Positions 35,801 through 44,322 of a stretch of 64,000 nucleotides of DNA are shown piece by piece; position 1 is the first letter of the stretch; each line of letters starts with the position of its first letter. The notes under the pieces were generated by a model. The model worked only from the letters and a program-made list of their open reading frames with translations, made no database searches and was not told the origin of the DNA. The stretch lies in contig JAEUQC010000109.1 of NCBI GenBank assembly GCA_016789905.1, positions 1-64,000 of the forward strand, read 5' to 3'. This DNA comes from Bryobacterales bacterium (GTDB lineage: Bacteria; Acidobacteriota; Terriglobia; Bryobacterales; Bryobacteraceae). Both the position numbers and the translations under genes were made by a program.

Positions 35801-36128
35801 TGCTCTCTGTGACCGATCCGGTCTTCAGTGTAAAATCCACGCGCGCCGTCTGCGTCACGTCCAGCTTGATTTCCGGTACTTCCGCCGCCGCGAAGCCAGT
35901 TTGCGAAGCAGCAATCCTGTAACGCCCCACCGGCAAAGACGGCGCTGTGTAGAATCCCTGGTCATTCGTTGTCAGGTCCCGGCGCAGGCCCGTTTCAATG
36001 TTCACCACCGAAACCTTCGCACCGGCCACCACGGCATCGGTCGGGTCTTTCACTACCCCCTGAATCGTTCCACTCTGCGCGAAAACGGCACACGAGGCCG
36101 TAAGTGTCCACAAGACCCGAAGAAGCAT
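32886..36128 (-). CDS. Oar-like TonB-dependent outer-membrane receptor
   Basis: The 1080-residue protein has a signal peptide (LLRVLWTLTASCAVFAQ) and a carboxypeptidase-regulatory Ig-like domain (GTIQGVVKDPTDAVVAGAKV, about 19-105). A plug-like domain carries ELPLNGRNYLDLAALTAG (about 133-150), and the beta-barrel ends EPRRVQFGLKMIF. This is the typical acidobacterial SusC/Oar-like receptor for large substrates such as oligosaccharides or peptides. It starts 6 bp after the ribA stop with no ribosome site, so it may depend on readthrough from ribA. No SusD partner is present, as is usual in this phylum. Confidence 0.9.
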   Translation of the reverse strand: MLLRVLWTLTASCAVFAQSGTIQGVVKDPTDAVVAGAKVSVVNIETGLRRDLTTNDQGFYTAPSLPVGRYRIAASQTGFAAAEVPEIKLDVTQTARVDFTLKTGSVTESIEVTAAAALIDSETTTVGQVIENKRIVELPLNGRNYLDLAALTAGTNPGRGGRTQDEGGFSASGQHIYQVQVSIDGVDNSSVASGGPLGFEAQAVKPSVDAVGEFRVVTNNLSAEYGTRMGGQVFVNIKSGTNQFHGTAFEFLRNSNLDGTNFFANRAGNKKPAYKQNQFGGTFGGPVKKDKTFFFGSFEGTRTRLGRSFVSTVPVAELRRGDFNRIRPVFDPATTVGTPASFTRQAFPGNVIPASRWDPLFPKLLALYPEPNNGTGIANNYFFAPSEKNDVNTYDFKGDHNISDRQRFSARYSRRTRDRFEPGPLPLPADGGLATTTNIDSHSVAATHSTMLGASATNEARFGFTRIISRFDIPYDTALYDQYGIKGIPKVNNPGSNDHGLSRFTPAGYAELGSRSFWPNFNNMDLFQFTDMVYKNFGKHNVKVGGEFRRQNISRLAARFARGQFAFNREFTANPANRAATGDGLAEFMLGMAAGGTIGNENGEDMWANTIAMFVQDDWKLSSRLTLNLGVRYDVFGAPTFVQDNVSRFIPDFANTGANARLQQVRPGAGNCGCKNDLNNFAPRVGLAWKVTEKTVIRSGAGVIYAQPDSFQVGARAANQAPDFVEIGFGTLDRINPRLTLSGGFPAVQLPATTVPGPALVGADIPQEFLPTQYSQQWFFDVQQQLPFDTVLTLGYNGNGTRQMLAGVDFNLPFDIAPGPTPVASRRLWPFYTSVTRQLPVGKLSYNAMTVKVEKRFSKGLTFLSAYTWSKTIDNVDETLSNSGVGALKPWDRDLNRGRSTTDLRHNYVVSASYELPFGKGKAFMNANRAADLVLGGWQLGGIVSLQTGLPFTVNSGGGLTNAGGADRPNRIADGNLPSSKQSIDRWFDLAAFVAQPQFTYGNSGRNILDGPGNRNLDLSLAKSFALTEKFRLQFRAEAFNATNTANFGFPGANINAAGVGAINSADEPRRVQFGLKMIF

Positions 36129-36134
36129 GACCCA

Positions 36135-36749
36135 TTAAAACACGTCGAGTAGGTGCCCTAGCCGTTCCCGTTTGGTCCGTAAATACTCCTCGGCATGCAC
36201 CTGGGCTTCTACAATCGCCGGAATTCGCTCCGCCACCTTCACCCCGGCCCGTTCCAGCGCGCCGATCTTGTCCGGATTATTCGAAAGAAACCGGACGCTG
36301 GTCAACCCGAAGTACTTCATGATCGCCACCGGCAGGTCGTAGTTTCGCAGGTCCACGTCCAGGCCCAATTGCAGATTCGCGTCCACCGTATCGGCGCCCT
36401 GGTCCTGCAACTCGTAGGCGCGCAATTTGTTCATGATGCCAATCCCGCGCCCTTCCTGCTGTTCATAGATGATCAACCCGCGCCCCGCTTCGCCCACCTT
36501 TTCGAGCGCCAGTTCCAACTGCGCCCGGCAATCGCACCGCAGCGAGTGAAACACGTCCCCCGTCAGGCACTGCGAGTGGATGCGCACAATCGGCGGGTCC
36601 CCTTCCAGATCACCCATCTTCAATACAACCGCCTCTTCGGTTTCCGCTCCGGTGTGGCCGACAAAGCCATAGATCCGAAACGGTCCAAAGCGCGTGGGAA
36701 AGTCGGCTTCCGCCACTTTTTCCATTCGAAATGCCTGATTTTCCGCCAT
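36135..36749 (-). CDS. ribA: GTP cyclohydrolase II (riboflavin biosynthesis)
   Basis: The protein has 204 residues from the ATG at 36749. It catalyses GTP to 2,5-diamino-6-ribosylamino-4-pyrimidinone phosphate, the first riboflavin step. The zinc ligands are C61, C72 and C74 in SQCLTGDVFHSLRCDC. The catalytic region includes QQEGRGIGIMNKLRAYELQDQG, and the C-terminal half has FGLTSVRFLSNNPDKIGAL. It is monofunctional: no DHBP synthase domain is fused. No FMN riboswitch could be recognised in the 36 bp before the divergent kinase gene. A TonB receptor follows 6 bp downstream. Confidence 0.93.
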   Translation of the reverse strand: MAENQAFRMEKVAEADFPTRFGPFRIYGFVGHTGAETEEAVVLKMGDLEGDPPIVRIHSQCLTGDVFHSLRCDCRAQLELALEKVGEAGRGLIIYEQQEGRGIGIMNKLRAYELQDQGADTVDANLQLGLDVDLRNYDLPVAIMKYFGLTSVRFLSNNPDKIGALERAGVKVAERIPAIVEAQVHAEEYLRTKRERLGHLLDVF

Positions 36750-36785
36750 GCTAGCTAAAAGCGAAGATAATCTCATTATACGGCG

Positions 36786-38096
36786 ATGCTGGAGCAGCAC
36801 CTGGTAATCCTTTTGATGAAGCTGGCCGCCTCCGCGGCTCTGGCAAGTATTCTGGGCCGCTCCGGTGCGTTTTTGCGCATGTTGACCCGCGAAGAACGCA
36901 CCACGCCGCAGCGCTTGCAGATGGCCGTCGGCTTCGCCGTTATTTTCGGCGGCGGCATTATCCTCCGGGTTCTTACGCACAACAACTATCAGGCCCTCGA
37001 CCTCGGGCTGGAGGGCGCGCTGCTTGCCGGCGCGCTTGGCGGCTATGTCACCGGATTGACCGGCGGCATCCTTATCTCCCTGCCCGCCGTGGTCCTCAAC
37101 GGCGAGTGGCTGGCCATGCTGCTATACGCCGGCCTAGGCGTGACGGGCGGTCTATTGCGCGATTTGGCGCCATCTAAGGACGATATTTGGCGCTTTTCGC
37201 CTTATCTGGACCTCACTGTCTACCGTCTCTTTCGCTCCAAGTACGATATCCGAGTCACTCTTTTTCACGCTTTCGTCCTTCTGACCGTCATCTTCGCCGA
37301 ATTTTCGCGGTGGGCGCTGGCCCGCATTCTGCCCGACGACCGGTTCCTCTACACCCTCTACAGCAGTTGGAAGGACCCCGACTGGCTTGGGATCGTTCTC
37401 ATCTATTCCTCCACTATCTTCGCCTTCGCCATCCCCCTCAAGGTTTGGAACAGCATCCGGCAGGAGCAGCTTCTCGGCGCCCAGCAGCGCCTGCTCACCG
37501 AGGCCCGTCTGCGCGCGTTGACCAGCCAAATCAATCCCCACTTTCTTTTCAACACCCTGAATACCGTCAATTCACTCATCCGCACCAATCCAGAGCAGGC
37601 CCGCAACGTCGTACGGAAACTTTCCAACATTTTGCGGCGTCTGCTCCGCAAGGATGAAAACCTCTCCCCGCTCCGGGATGAAATCAGCTTCATCAACGAC
37701 TACCTGAGCATCGAAATGACCCGTTTTGGGGAAAAACTCCGTTTCGTCAACGAAACCGATACCGCCACGCTCGACCGTTTGGTACCCTCAATGTTGCTGC
37801 AGCCGATTATTGAAAACTCCATCAAGCATGGTCTCAGCTCCAAAGTGGAGGGCGGTGTGATTACACTGCGCACGCGAATTGAAGCCGAGCGGATTCATAT
37901 TGAAATCGAAGACGACGGAGTAGGCGTGGAGGAGTCCAAACTGGCCACCATGTTCGACTCCGGAATCGGCGTATCGAATGTGAACGAGCGGCTGCACGTG
38001 CTTTTCGGCGATGATTACAAGATGGAAGTGGATAGCCGGCCGGGAGAAGGGACGCGGACACATATCGAGTTTCCCGACGTGATTGGGCGCAGATAA
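36786..38096 (+). CDS. LytS-type membrane sensor histidine kinase
   Basis: The 436-residue protein has several N-terminal membrane helices with the 5TM-5TMR-LYT pattern (GALGGYVTGLTGGILISLPAV). A cytoplasmic His_kinase domain follows, with the phospho-acceptor in QINPHFLFNTLN (about 249-260), the N-box LLQPIIENSIKHGL (about 338-351), and G-box DDGVGV/GIGVSNV. Kinases of this class normally pair with LytTR-domain response regulators, but no such gene is adjacent: the next gene, 6 bp on, is a methyltransferase. The signal is unknown. Confidence 0.87.
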   Translation: MLEQHLVILLMKLAASAALASILGRSGAFLRMLTREERTTPQRLQMAVGFAVIFGGGIILRVLTHNNYQALDLGLEGALLAGALGGYVTGLTGGILISLPAVVLNGEWLAMLLYAGLGVTGGLLRDLAPSKDDIWRFSPYLDLTVYRLFRSKYDIRVTLFHAFVLLTVIFAEFSRWALARILPDDRFLYTLYSSWKDPDWLGIVLIYSSTIFAFAIPLKVWNSIRQEQLLGAQQRLLTEARLRALTSQINPHFLFNTLNTVNSLIRTNPEQARNVVRKLSNILRRLLRKDENLSPLRDEISFINDYLSIEMTRFGEKLRFVNETDTATLDRLVPSMLLQPIIENSIKHGLSSKVEGGVITLRTRIEAERIHIEIEDDGVGVEESKLATMFDSGIGVSNVNERLHVLFGDDYKMEVDSRPGEGTRTHIEFPDVIGRR

Positions 38097-38102
38097 GATA
38101 CA

Positions 38103-38798
38103 ATGCCGCAACGACTGTCTATGCAGACTGCTGTCGGTTACCAGACCGAAAGACTTCACAAAACCATAGCGAAACGCACCAAACGGGTGTATGACCACCT
38201 GGCGCCGATGTACCCGGCGTCCACCTATTTTTTCCACCGCAAGGCCCACAAGATTGCTTTGGAGATGAGCGGCGTCCGGAATGGCATGAACGTGTTGGAA
38301 GTCGCCACCGGTTCCGGAGAGATGTTTCGCCAGTTGGTTCGGATGAACCCATCGGGCGCTACCTGCGGCGTGGATATCTCGCCCCGAATGGCGGCGCGCA
38401 CCCAATCGCACGCCAGAAAGCAGTTTCCCAAAGCCTCGCTGCACTGCCAGGCGGTGGACTGCCGCTCCCTGCCGTACCGGGACGGCAGCTTCGATCAGAT
38501 CTTCTGCTGTTACCTGTTTGAACTGCTTTCCACCGACGATATCTACCAGACCATGGAAGAAATGTACCGGGTATTGAAACCGCGCGGCGTGTTGACGTCC
38601 ATCCTGATCGGCCAGCAAGTAGAGTTTTTCAATAGAGCGTATCTGGTGGCGGCGTCGGTGGTTCCGGCGTTCTGGGGCCGGCAGATGGACCATTCCGCGC
38701 CCTCCATATTGGAGGCCACCGGCTTTCGCGTCACCGGCGAGCGGCTGGTGAAGCAGAGCTTCTACCCGTCGCGGATCCTCACCTCGATAAAATCGTAA
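38103..38798 (+). CDS. Class I SAM-dependent methyltransferase
   Basis: The 231-residue protein has motif I VLEVATGSGEMF (about 61-72) and the downstream Asp in CGVDIS. Other elements match the UbiE/Methyltransf_11 group: QAVDCRSLPYRDGSFDQIFCCYLFELL and MEEMYRVLKPRGVL. The C-terminal part (LEATGFRVTGERLV) fits small-molecule methylation. It is 6 bp behind the LytS-type kinase. The substrate is unknown; a quinone or lipid is possible but not supported by neighbours. Confidence 0.82.
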   Translation: MPQRLSMQTAVGYQTERLHKTIAKRTKRVYDHLAPMYPASTYFFHRKAHKIALEMSGVRNGMNVLEVATGSGEMFRQLVRMNPSGATCGVDISPRMAARTQSHARKQFPKASLHCQAVDCRSLPYRDGSFDQIFCCYLFELLSTDDIYQTMEEMYRVLKPRGVLTSILIGQQVEFFNRAYLVAASVVPAFWGRQMDHSAPSILEATGFRVTGERLVKQSFYPSRILTSIKS

Positions 38799-38836
38799 TG
38801 GTTTGATAGAGTAGCGGCGGAAAGGGGTTTCCGCGA

Positions 38837-39985
38837 ATGTCTACGAATCGACGCAGTTTTGTAGGGGCGCTCGGCGCCGCGCCGCTCTTCATTCCACAGA
38901 GTGCGTTTGGCGCCAACGACAAGATCACCTACGCCGCAATCGCCACGGGAGGCCGGGGCCGGTACCTAATGGGCAAGTTCAAGCAGTTGGGCGCGGTCTG
39001 TACCGCCATCTGCGACGTTTATGAGCCGAACCTGCAGAAGGCGGCGGAACTGGAACCGGAGGCCAAGAAGTTCCTCGATTACCGGGAATTGCTGCAAGCG
39101 ATGAAGGTGGATTGTGTCATGATCGCGTCCCCGGATCATCAACACTCGCCGATGCTGATGGCCGCGTTGGAAGAGAAGAAAGACGTCTATCTGGAAAAAC
39201 CTCTTTCCCATAGCCTGGACCAGAGCGAGCGCATGATCAAGGCCGTTCGCGCTTCCAAGCAGATCGTGCAAATTGGGATGCAGCGTCGTTCGGCCCCCGC
39301 GTTGATTGAAGCAAAACGGCTGGTGGACGATGGCCTGCTGGGGCGCATTGCGCTGGTGAAAGCCCAGTGGAACTGGAATGTGGCCGCTGAACTCGACAAC
39401 TCCGCGCTGCCGGGAAAACTGGACTGGAACCGGTTCCTGGGCACCGCGCAAAAACGCGAACTGGAACCGATGCGCTTCCGCCGCTGGCGATATTTCTTCG
39501 ACTATGCCGGCGGCAACATGACCGATCAAGGCACGCATCTGATGGACGTCGTGCAATGGTTCACCAAGAACGGCGCGCCCTCCGCCGCACAGGCCAGCGG
39601 CTATGTCGCCAAAATGCGCGGCTCTGAACATCCGGACGTATTCAGCGCCGTTTTTGAATATCCGAACATGATGGCCACCTGGACACTGGATTATTGCAAC
39701 AGCTATGAAAACGGCTGGACCATCTTCCTGCAGGGTGACAAGGCCACTATGATTCTGGACGACGCTGGCTATCGCGTGCTGGCAGAACCCTGGAAACGTA
39801 ACAACGCCCCAACAATGGAGAAGCAGGCGCCGGTACCCGTAGAGGTTCACATTCAAAATTTCTTCGATTGTATGAAGACGCGCCAGGAACCGAACTGTCC
39901 GGTTGAGATCGCCGCCGCCGCGGTGGCCGGACCGCACATGGCCAACAAGGCGATGTTCGACGGCCGGAAGTTCATCCGCGCATGA
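38837..39985 (+). CDS. Exported Gfo/Idh/MocA-family oxidoreductase
   Basis: The 382-residue protein begins with a Tat-like signal (TNRRSFVGALGAAPLF). It then has the NAD-binding domain of Gfo/Idh/MocA enzymes (IATGGRGRYLMGKF, CDVYEP, VDCVMIASPDHQHSPM) and the conserved EKP motif in DVYLEKPLSHS, which carries the catalytic Lys. The C-terminal domain includes GNMTDQGTHLMDVVQWF. Enzymes of this secreted subgroup act on sugars or glycosides. It overlaps the downstream sulfatase by 4 bp (ATGA), which points to joint action on a sulfated carbohydrate. Confidence 0.88.
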   Translation: MSTNRRSFVGALGAAPLFIPQSAFGANDKITYAAIATGGRGRYLMGKFKQLGAVCTAICDVYEPNLQKAAELEPEAKKFLDYRELLQAMKVDCVMIASPDHQHSPMLMAALEEKKDVYLEKPLSHSLDQSERMIKAVRASKQIVQIGMQRRSAPALIEAKRLVDDGLLGRIALVKAQWNWNVAAELDNSALPGKLDWNRFLGTAQKRELEPMRFRRWRYFFDYAGGNMTDQGTHLMDVVQWFTKNGAPSAAQASGYVAKMRGSEHPDVFSAVFEYPNMMATWTLDYCNSYENGWTIFLQGDKATMILDDAGYRVLAEPWKRNNAPTMEKQAPVPVEVHIQNFFDCMKTRQEPNCPVEIAAAAVAGPHMANKAMFDGRKFIRA

Positions 39986-41370
39986 CGCGACGTTCGTTTC
40001 TCTTTGCGCCGTTGCCGCTGGCGGCCCAGCGGCAACGGCGCACGAACGTGCTGTTTATCACCGCCGATGATCTGGGCCTGTATCTGGGTTGCTATGGCGA
40101 AAAGCGAATCGCCACGCCGCACCTGGACAAGTTCGCCGCGGAAGGCGTCCGCTTCCGGACCGCTTACGTCGCCCAGGCGTCGTGCAGTCCATCCCGGTCC
40201 GCGATGTTCACCGGTTTGATGCCACATGCGAATGGCCAGTATGGCCTCGCCAATGGCGGCTTCAAACTGCATGAAGAGCTGCGCGGCGCCACCATTCCGA
40301 ACCTGCTGAAGCGCGCCGGGTATCGCACTGGAATCATCGGAAAACTGCACGTGGAGCCGGAGGATTCCTTCCGCTGGGACTACCGGCAGAAGGGCAACGA
40401 AACACGGCGCGTTCGCACCGTGGCTCCGCAAGCGGAAGCATTCCTGAAGCAGGACGGGCCGTTCTTCCTGATGGTGAACTTTTCAGACCCTCATGCATTC
40501 GCCAAAGGGCAGCCAAGGGAATGGTATTTCCCGCCGGAAGTCGAAGGGATTCCTGAAAAGCCGCTGGCGCCCTCAGCGGAGACGGTGTTTGACTGGCAGC
40601 GCGTGGACAACACAGCGCAGCGGGAAAGGACCGCGAACTATCTGAATGCCGTCCAGCGCTTCGATACTGGTGTGGGACTGCTGCTGGCGGCGCTGGAACG
40701 GACGGGCAAGGCCGGCGATACGTTGGTGATCATCATTGGTGATCACGGCGCGCCCTTCGCGCGCGGCAAAACGACGGTCTATGAAAGCGGTCTCCGCGTG
40801 CCATTCCTGGTCCGCTGGCCAGGCGTTTCCCGGCCCCATGTCAGCGACAAGTTCGTTTCCACGGTAGATATTCTGCCAACCATTCTGGACGCTGCCGGCG
40901 TTGGGCTTCCGCCCCACAAACTGCATGGGACATCACTGCGTGGCGTTGTGCGCGACCCGCGCGCGAAGTGGCGCGAGTATCTGGCGGCGGAGTTCCATTT
41001 CCATGGAGCCAAGCCGTTCTACCCACGGCGCGCTATTCGCGATTCCCGCTACAAGTTGATCCATAATCTGCTGGCCGGATCGGCAAAACCGTCCACTGGC
41101 ATTGACGGGGATACGGCCTTCCCGCGTTCGGCCACCGATGCGCCCGCCGATGCGCGGCAGGCTTTCCAGACCTTCGCTAATCCACCCGAATACGAACTGT
41201 ACGACTTGGACGCCGACCCGGTGGAGTTCCGCAATCTGGCTGGAGACCCGGGACACGCCGCCGCACTCCGGCGGCTACAGGGCGCGCTGCTGGCCTGGCG
41301 AAAAAAGACGCAGGACCCGGCGCTGGACCCATCGTTTTTGGAGAAGATGGCCGCGCGGCAACCCGCCTGA
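39982..41370 (+). CDS. Exported sulfatase
   Basis: The 462-residue protein starts with a Tat-like TRRSFLFAPLPLAAQ. The sulfatase core is TNVLFITADDLGLYLGCYG, with the C-S-P-S-R formylglycine motif at residues 68-72 followed by SAMFTG. Other conserved elements are GKLHVEPED, IIIGDHGAPFARGKTTVYESGLRVP and STVDILPTILDAAG. The last part (ELYDLDADPVEFRNLAGDP) is the usual sulfatase C-terminus. It is translationally coupled to the oxidoreductase and is followed 38 bp later by the DUF6807 protein. Confidence 0.9.
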   Translation: MTRRSFLFAPLPLAAQRQRRTNVLFITADDLGLYLGCYGEKRIATPHLDKFAAEGVRFRTAYVAQASCSPSRSAMFTGLMPHANGQYGLANGGFKLHEELRGATIPNLLKRAGYRTGIIGKLHVEPEDSFRWDYRQKGNETRRVRTVAPQAEAFLKQDGPFFLMVNFSDPHAFAKGQPREWYFPPEVEGIPEKPLAPSAETVFDWQRVDNTAQRERTANYLNAVQRFDTGVGLLLAALERTGKAGDTLVIIIGDHGAPFARGKTTVYESGLRVPFLVRWPGVSRPHVSDKFVSTVDILPTILDAAGVGLPPHKLHGTSLRGVVRDPRAKWREYLAAEFHFHGAKPFYPRRAIRDSRYKLIHNLLAGSAKPSTGIDGDTAFPRSATDAPADARQAFQTFANPPEYELYDLDADPVEFRNLAGDPGHAAALRRLQGALLAWRKKTQDPALDPSFLEKMAARQPA

Positions 41371-41408
41371 TTCGCCAGACGGGGCGTGTTTATGTTCGAA
41401 TGTGATTG

Positions 41409-42350
41409 ATGAAACTTCGCGTTCTTTTTCTCGCACTGTCGGTTTCCTGCTTGGCGCAGGTGCAAGTCAAACAATCTCCAGACCGGATTTCTGTCACCAT
41501 CGATGGCAAACCGTTCACGGAGTTCTTCGTCGGCGCCGACGCGGTGAAGCCGTACTTGCATCCGCTGCGCTCCGCCTCCGGCAAGATCGTCACGCGTTCC
41601 TATCCCATGGAAACGGTGGAAGGCGAAGCGAAGGACCATCCGCACCACCGCGGACTGTGGTTTACCCACGGGCTGGTGAACGAGGTGGATTTCTGGGCGA
41701 ACGAAAAGAATCAGAAGGGCGCGGGCAAGGCTGGGCGTGGCGTGATCATTACCCGGAGGATCACGGCCGTGGAAAGCGGCAAGAAAAAAGGCACGATCGG
41801 CGCGAATTTTGAATGGCAGGAGCCGTCGGGCAAGGGCTTGCTCGCCGAACAGCGGAAGATGACCTTTTACTCGCATCCCACGCAGCGCTGGATTGATTTC
41901 GACATCACGTTGACGGCGTTGGAAGATGTGGTCTTTGGCGATACCAAAGAGGGTACGTTCGCCATTCGCCTGACAACTTCCCTCGAAGAAAAGCACAGCG
42001 GTAAAATGCATTCCGCCGATGGAAAGGCCGGGGAAAAGGAAGTCTGGGGCAAGCGTTCGCCGTGGCTGGATTACGACGGCGTCGTGGACGGCGAAAAACT
42101 CGGCCTGGCGATCTTGGATCACCCCTCCAATCCGCGTCACCCGACATATTGGCATTCCCGCGGATATGGTTTGTACGCGGCGAATCCATTTGGTGTGCGT
42201 GACTTTGAACGCGACAAGACCAAGAGCGGCGACATGCAATTAGCCAAAGGCGGCGTGGTTCGTTTTCGTTACCGGCTGATCATTCACCCGGGCGACGCGG
42301 CGGAAGCCAAGATCGCCGATGAGTTCAAGAAGTACGCCAAGGTGAAGTAA
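41409..42350 (+). CDS. Secreted DUF6807 (PmoA-like) protein
   Basis: The product has 313 residues from the ATG at 41409, with a signal peptide (MKLRVLFLALSVSCLAQ). It has the family's early PLRSASGKIVTRSYPME segment, then the histidine-rich KDHPHHRGLWFTHG (about 77-90), and LAILDHPSNPRHPTYWHSRG later. The Pfam entry is named methane oxygenase PmoA by an old error; the family is mostly found in planctomycete and acidobacterial polysaccharide loci and has no methane link. The conserved His cluster suggests a metal or active site. It shares an operon with the oxidoreductase and sulfatase. Confidence 0.85.
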   Translation: MKLRVLFLALSVSCLAQVQVKQSPDRISVTIDGKPFTEFFVGADAVKPYLHPLRSASGKIVTRSYPMETVEGEAKDHPHHRGLWFTHGLVNEVDFWANEKNQKGAGKAGRGVIITRRITAVESGKKKGTIGANFEWQEPSGKGLLAEQRKMTFYSHPTQRWIDFDITLTALEDVVFGDTKEGTFAIRLTTSLEEKHSGKMHSADGKAGEKEVWGKRSPWLDYDGVVDGEKLGLAILDHPSNPRHPTYWHSRGYGLYAANPFGVRDFERDKTKSGDMQLAKGGVVRFRYRLIIHPGDAAEAKIADEFKKYAKVK

Positions 42351-42371
42351 TCGCCGGCGTTTTTCGTCCCG

Positions 42372-44183
42372 CTAGTTTGCCACGGCAATGTCCACCATGT
42401 CATGAAACGCCTCCGGCGTCTCCACGGCGAGCGGAACCGCTGTACCCGTGCTCGCATTGGCTGGGACGGTGAAATTGATCTGATACAACCCCGCCAACCC
42501 CGGGGCAAGGCCCTTGAACAGAACCGTAGCCAGACGCCCGCCCACGTACACCTTCACTTCGGTGCTTACTGTGCTCAGCGGGTTGGCTAGCGCCGCCGCG
42601 CCATCCAGGATGGCTGGCGTCACGGTGCCTAGGCCGGTGAGGAATAGCAGCAGCGTCTCGCCGCGCCGCGCGGGGGCGGCGGCGTTTACCAGCGTGAAGT
42701 TGGCGTGGAGCAGCGCGCCCGGGCCCGTGCCCGCCGGCGGAATCGTGAAAATTCCCGGGGAAGTGCGCGCCAGCGGCGCCTCCACTGTGTTGGAGCGCTG
42801 GCCGTTGTTGACAACGGTGATGCTTGCCGTGCTGCCGCTGGCGGCGAAAGGAACCAGCGCGCTGATCTGCCCGCTGCTGGTCAGGTAGACCGGCGCCGCC
42901 GCGCCATTAATCAAGACCTGCACGCCACCCAACGTGGTGGGGAAGGGAAGGCTGCTGGCAACCGTTGTCGCCGGCGCCAGGCCGGAACCGAATAGCGTAA
43001 AGAATCCGCCGGGCGAAAGGGGCGCGCCTACGGGCGCGAAGCTGGCCGCGTTCACTACTCCTTGCGGATTGATATAGACGCCGGTTCCCGATGGCGCGGC
43101 GGCGCGAATGGCAAAGCCGGCTTCGTAGTTGGCCGTGTCAACGGTGGAAACACCGTTGGAATGGAAGCTATTTGCCGACACGCCAAGGGCCAGCCGGCCG
43201 AGTTCCAGCGTGCCGGTGCCGTCGGCATTCAGCGTGTAGTTGTTGGCGCCTGTTAGATCAAGCACGCCCTCCGCCTGCCGCACGCGGAGGCTGGAAACCA
43301 GTTTCCCCGTCCCCGTGGAATTGGCCGAACCGGCGTAGGAACCGGCGCGGCCGCCTTCATAGCGCAATCCCGCGCGGAAATACAAATTGCGGAAAGCCGC
43401 GTTGGTCGCCCCGGCGCTGAATGCTCGCGTGCCAACCCACAAATCGTGCCCGCCAGGCGTCGTGGAACCAAACAGCGCCAGCGCGCCGTCGTTCGATACC
43501 CAAAGCGAGCGGGCGCCGTTCAAAAGCCCCGTGCCGGGCAGCGTTAGTGTGCCGGAGCCATCTGTTGTCACGCTATAAGTGGCATTCGCGACGGTGGATG
43601 TGCTGACACGGTCACCCGCGTTGGCGGCTTTTCCCGATACTGTAATGTTGCCGGCGCTTCCCGTTCCGCTGGCGGCCAGGCGGAAGGCCGCGTTGCGCAT
43701 CTGGCTTGCTCCGCCGCCTGGAAATTCCAGCGCCGACACGTCGTAGCTGCCGCTGAGCGAAGCATTGCTTTGGCTGCCGGAAGGTGCCTGGATGGCGATG
43801 AACAGATCGTAGACTCCGCCCGCCTCGGTGGATGAAGCCACAATCGCCCCCTGTCCAAGGCCGGCGTTCAATTCCACGCCCGCTCGTTGCGGATTGGAGA
43901 CCGTCATATAGCCAGTGCTCTTCACCGAATAAGTCCCCGTGCCTGTGAACGCGGCGGGCGCGCCAGGGCCAACAATCTGGGAGCCGGTATAGGTGTACGC
44001 GCCCGCGCCGTTGAACGTAATGGCACCGTAGGCCGTCCTTATTTCCGACACGCCTCCGCCACTGGTTCCCAGTATCATCAGGTGGCGAAAAAAATACTTC
44101 CCGGTGAGTGAGCCATCTGTCAGGCTCTGCGAAAAGGCACTTCCCGCCGAGAGGAAGAGCAGCGCGGCAAGCAGGCGATTCAT
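42372..44183 (-). CDS. Secreted protein of unknown function with TIGR03437 domain
   Basis: The 603-residue protein has a signal peptide (LLAALLFLSAGSAFSQS). An all-beta N-terminal region (about 20-370) has repeated elements such as GAITFNGAGAYTYTG, GTYSVKSTGYMTVSN, SDGSGTLTLPGTGLL-like strands, and LSGSYDVSALEFPGGG. The TIGR03437 domain runs from about 374 (GVVNAASFAPVGAPLSPGG) to the end. This two-part layout recurs in acidobacterial secretomes. It stands alone, convergent with the DUF6807 gene 21 bp away. No catalytic motif is visible. Confidence 0.78.
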   Translation of the reverse strand: MNRLLAALLFLSAGSAFSQSLTDGSLTGKYFFRHLMILGTSGGGVSEIRTAYGAITFNGAGAYTYTGSQIVGPGAPAAFTGTGTYSVKSTGYMTVSNPQRAGVELNAGLGQGAIVASSTEAGGVYDLFIAIQAPSGSQSNASLSGSYDVSALEFPGGGASQMRNAAFRLAASGTGSAGNITVSGKAANAGDRVSTSTVANATYSVTTDGSGTLTLPGTGLLNGARSLWVSNDGALALFGSTTPGGHDLWVGTRAFSAGATNAAFRNLYFRAGLRYEGGRAGSYAGSANSTGTGKLVSSLRVRQAEGVLDLTGANNYTLNADGTGTLELGRLALGVSANSFHSNGVSTVDTANYEAGFAIRAAAPSGTGVYINPQGVVNAASFAPVGAPLSPGGFFTLFGSGLAPATTVASSLPFPTTLGGVQVLINGAAAPVYLTSSGQISALVPFAASGSTASITVVNNGQRSNTVEAPLARTSPGIFTIPPAGTGPGALLHANFTLVNAAAPARRGETLLLFLTGLGTVTPAILDGAAALANPLSTVSTEVKVYVGGRLATVLFKGLAPGLAGLYQINFTVPANASTGTAVPLAVETPEAFHDMVDIAVAN

Positions 44184-44322
44184 GTCTTTTGTCCCCGTCC
44201 GATGGTCCCGTTACTATACCCCGGAGAAAGTCTGTACAGCCGGTCCAATTCTTGAAACTCCAAATGGCCCGCCGTGTTTCGGTGGCGGTAACGATTTGCG
44301 GGAATGTGTGCCATGCGCCAGT

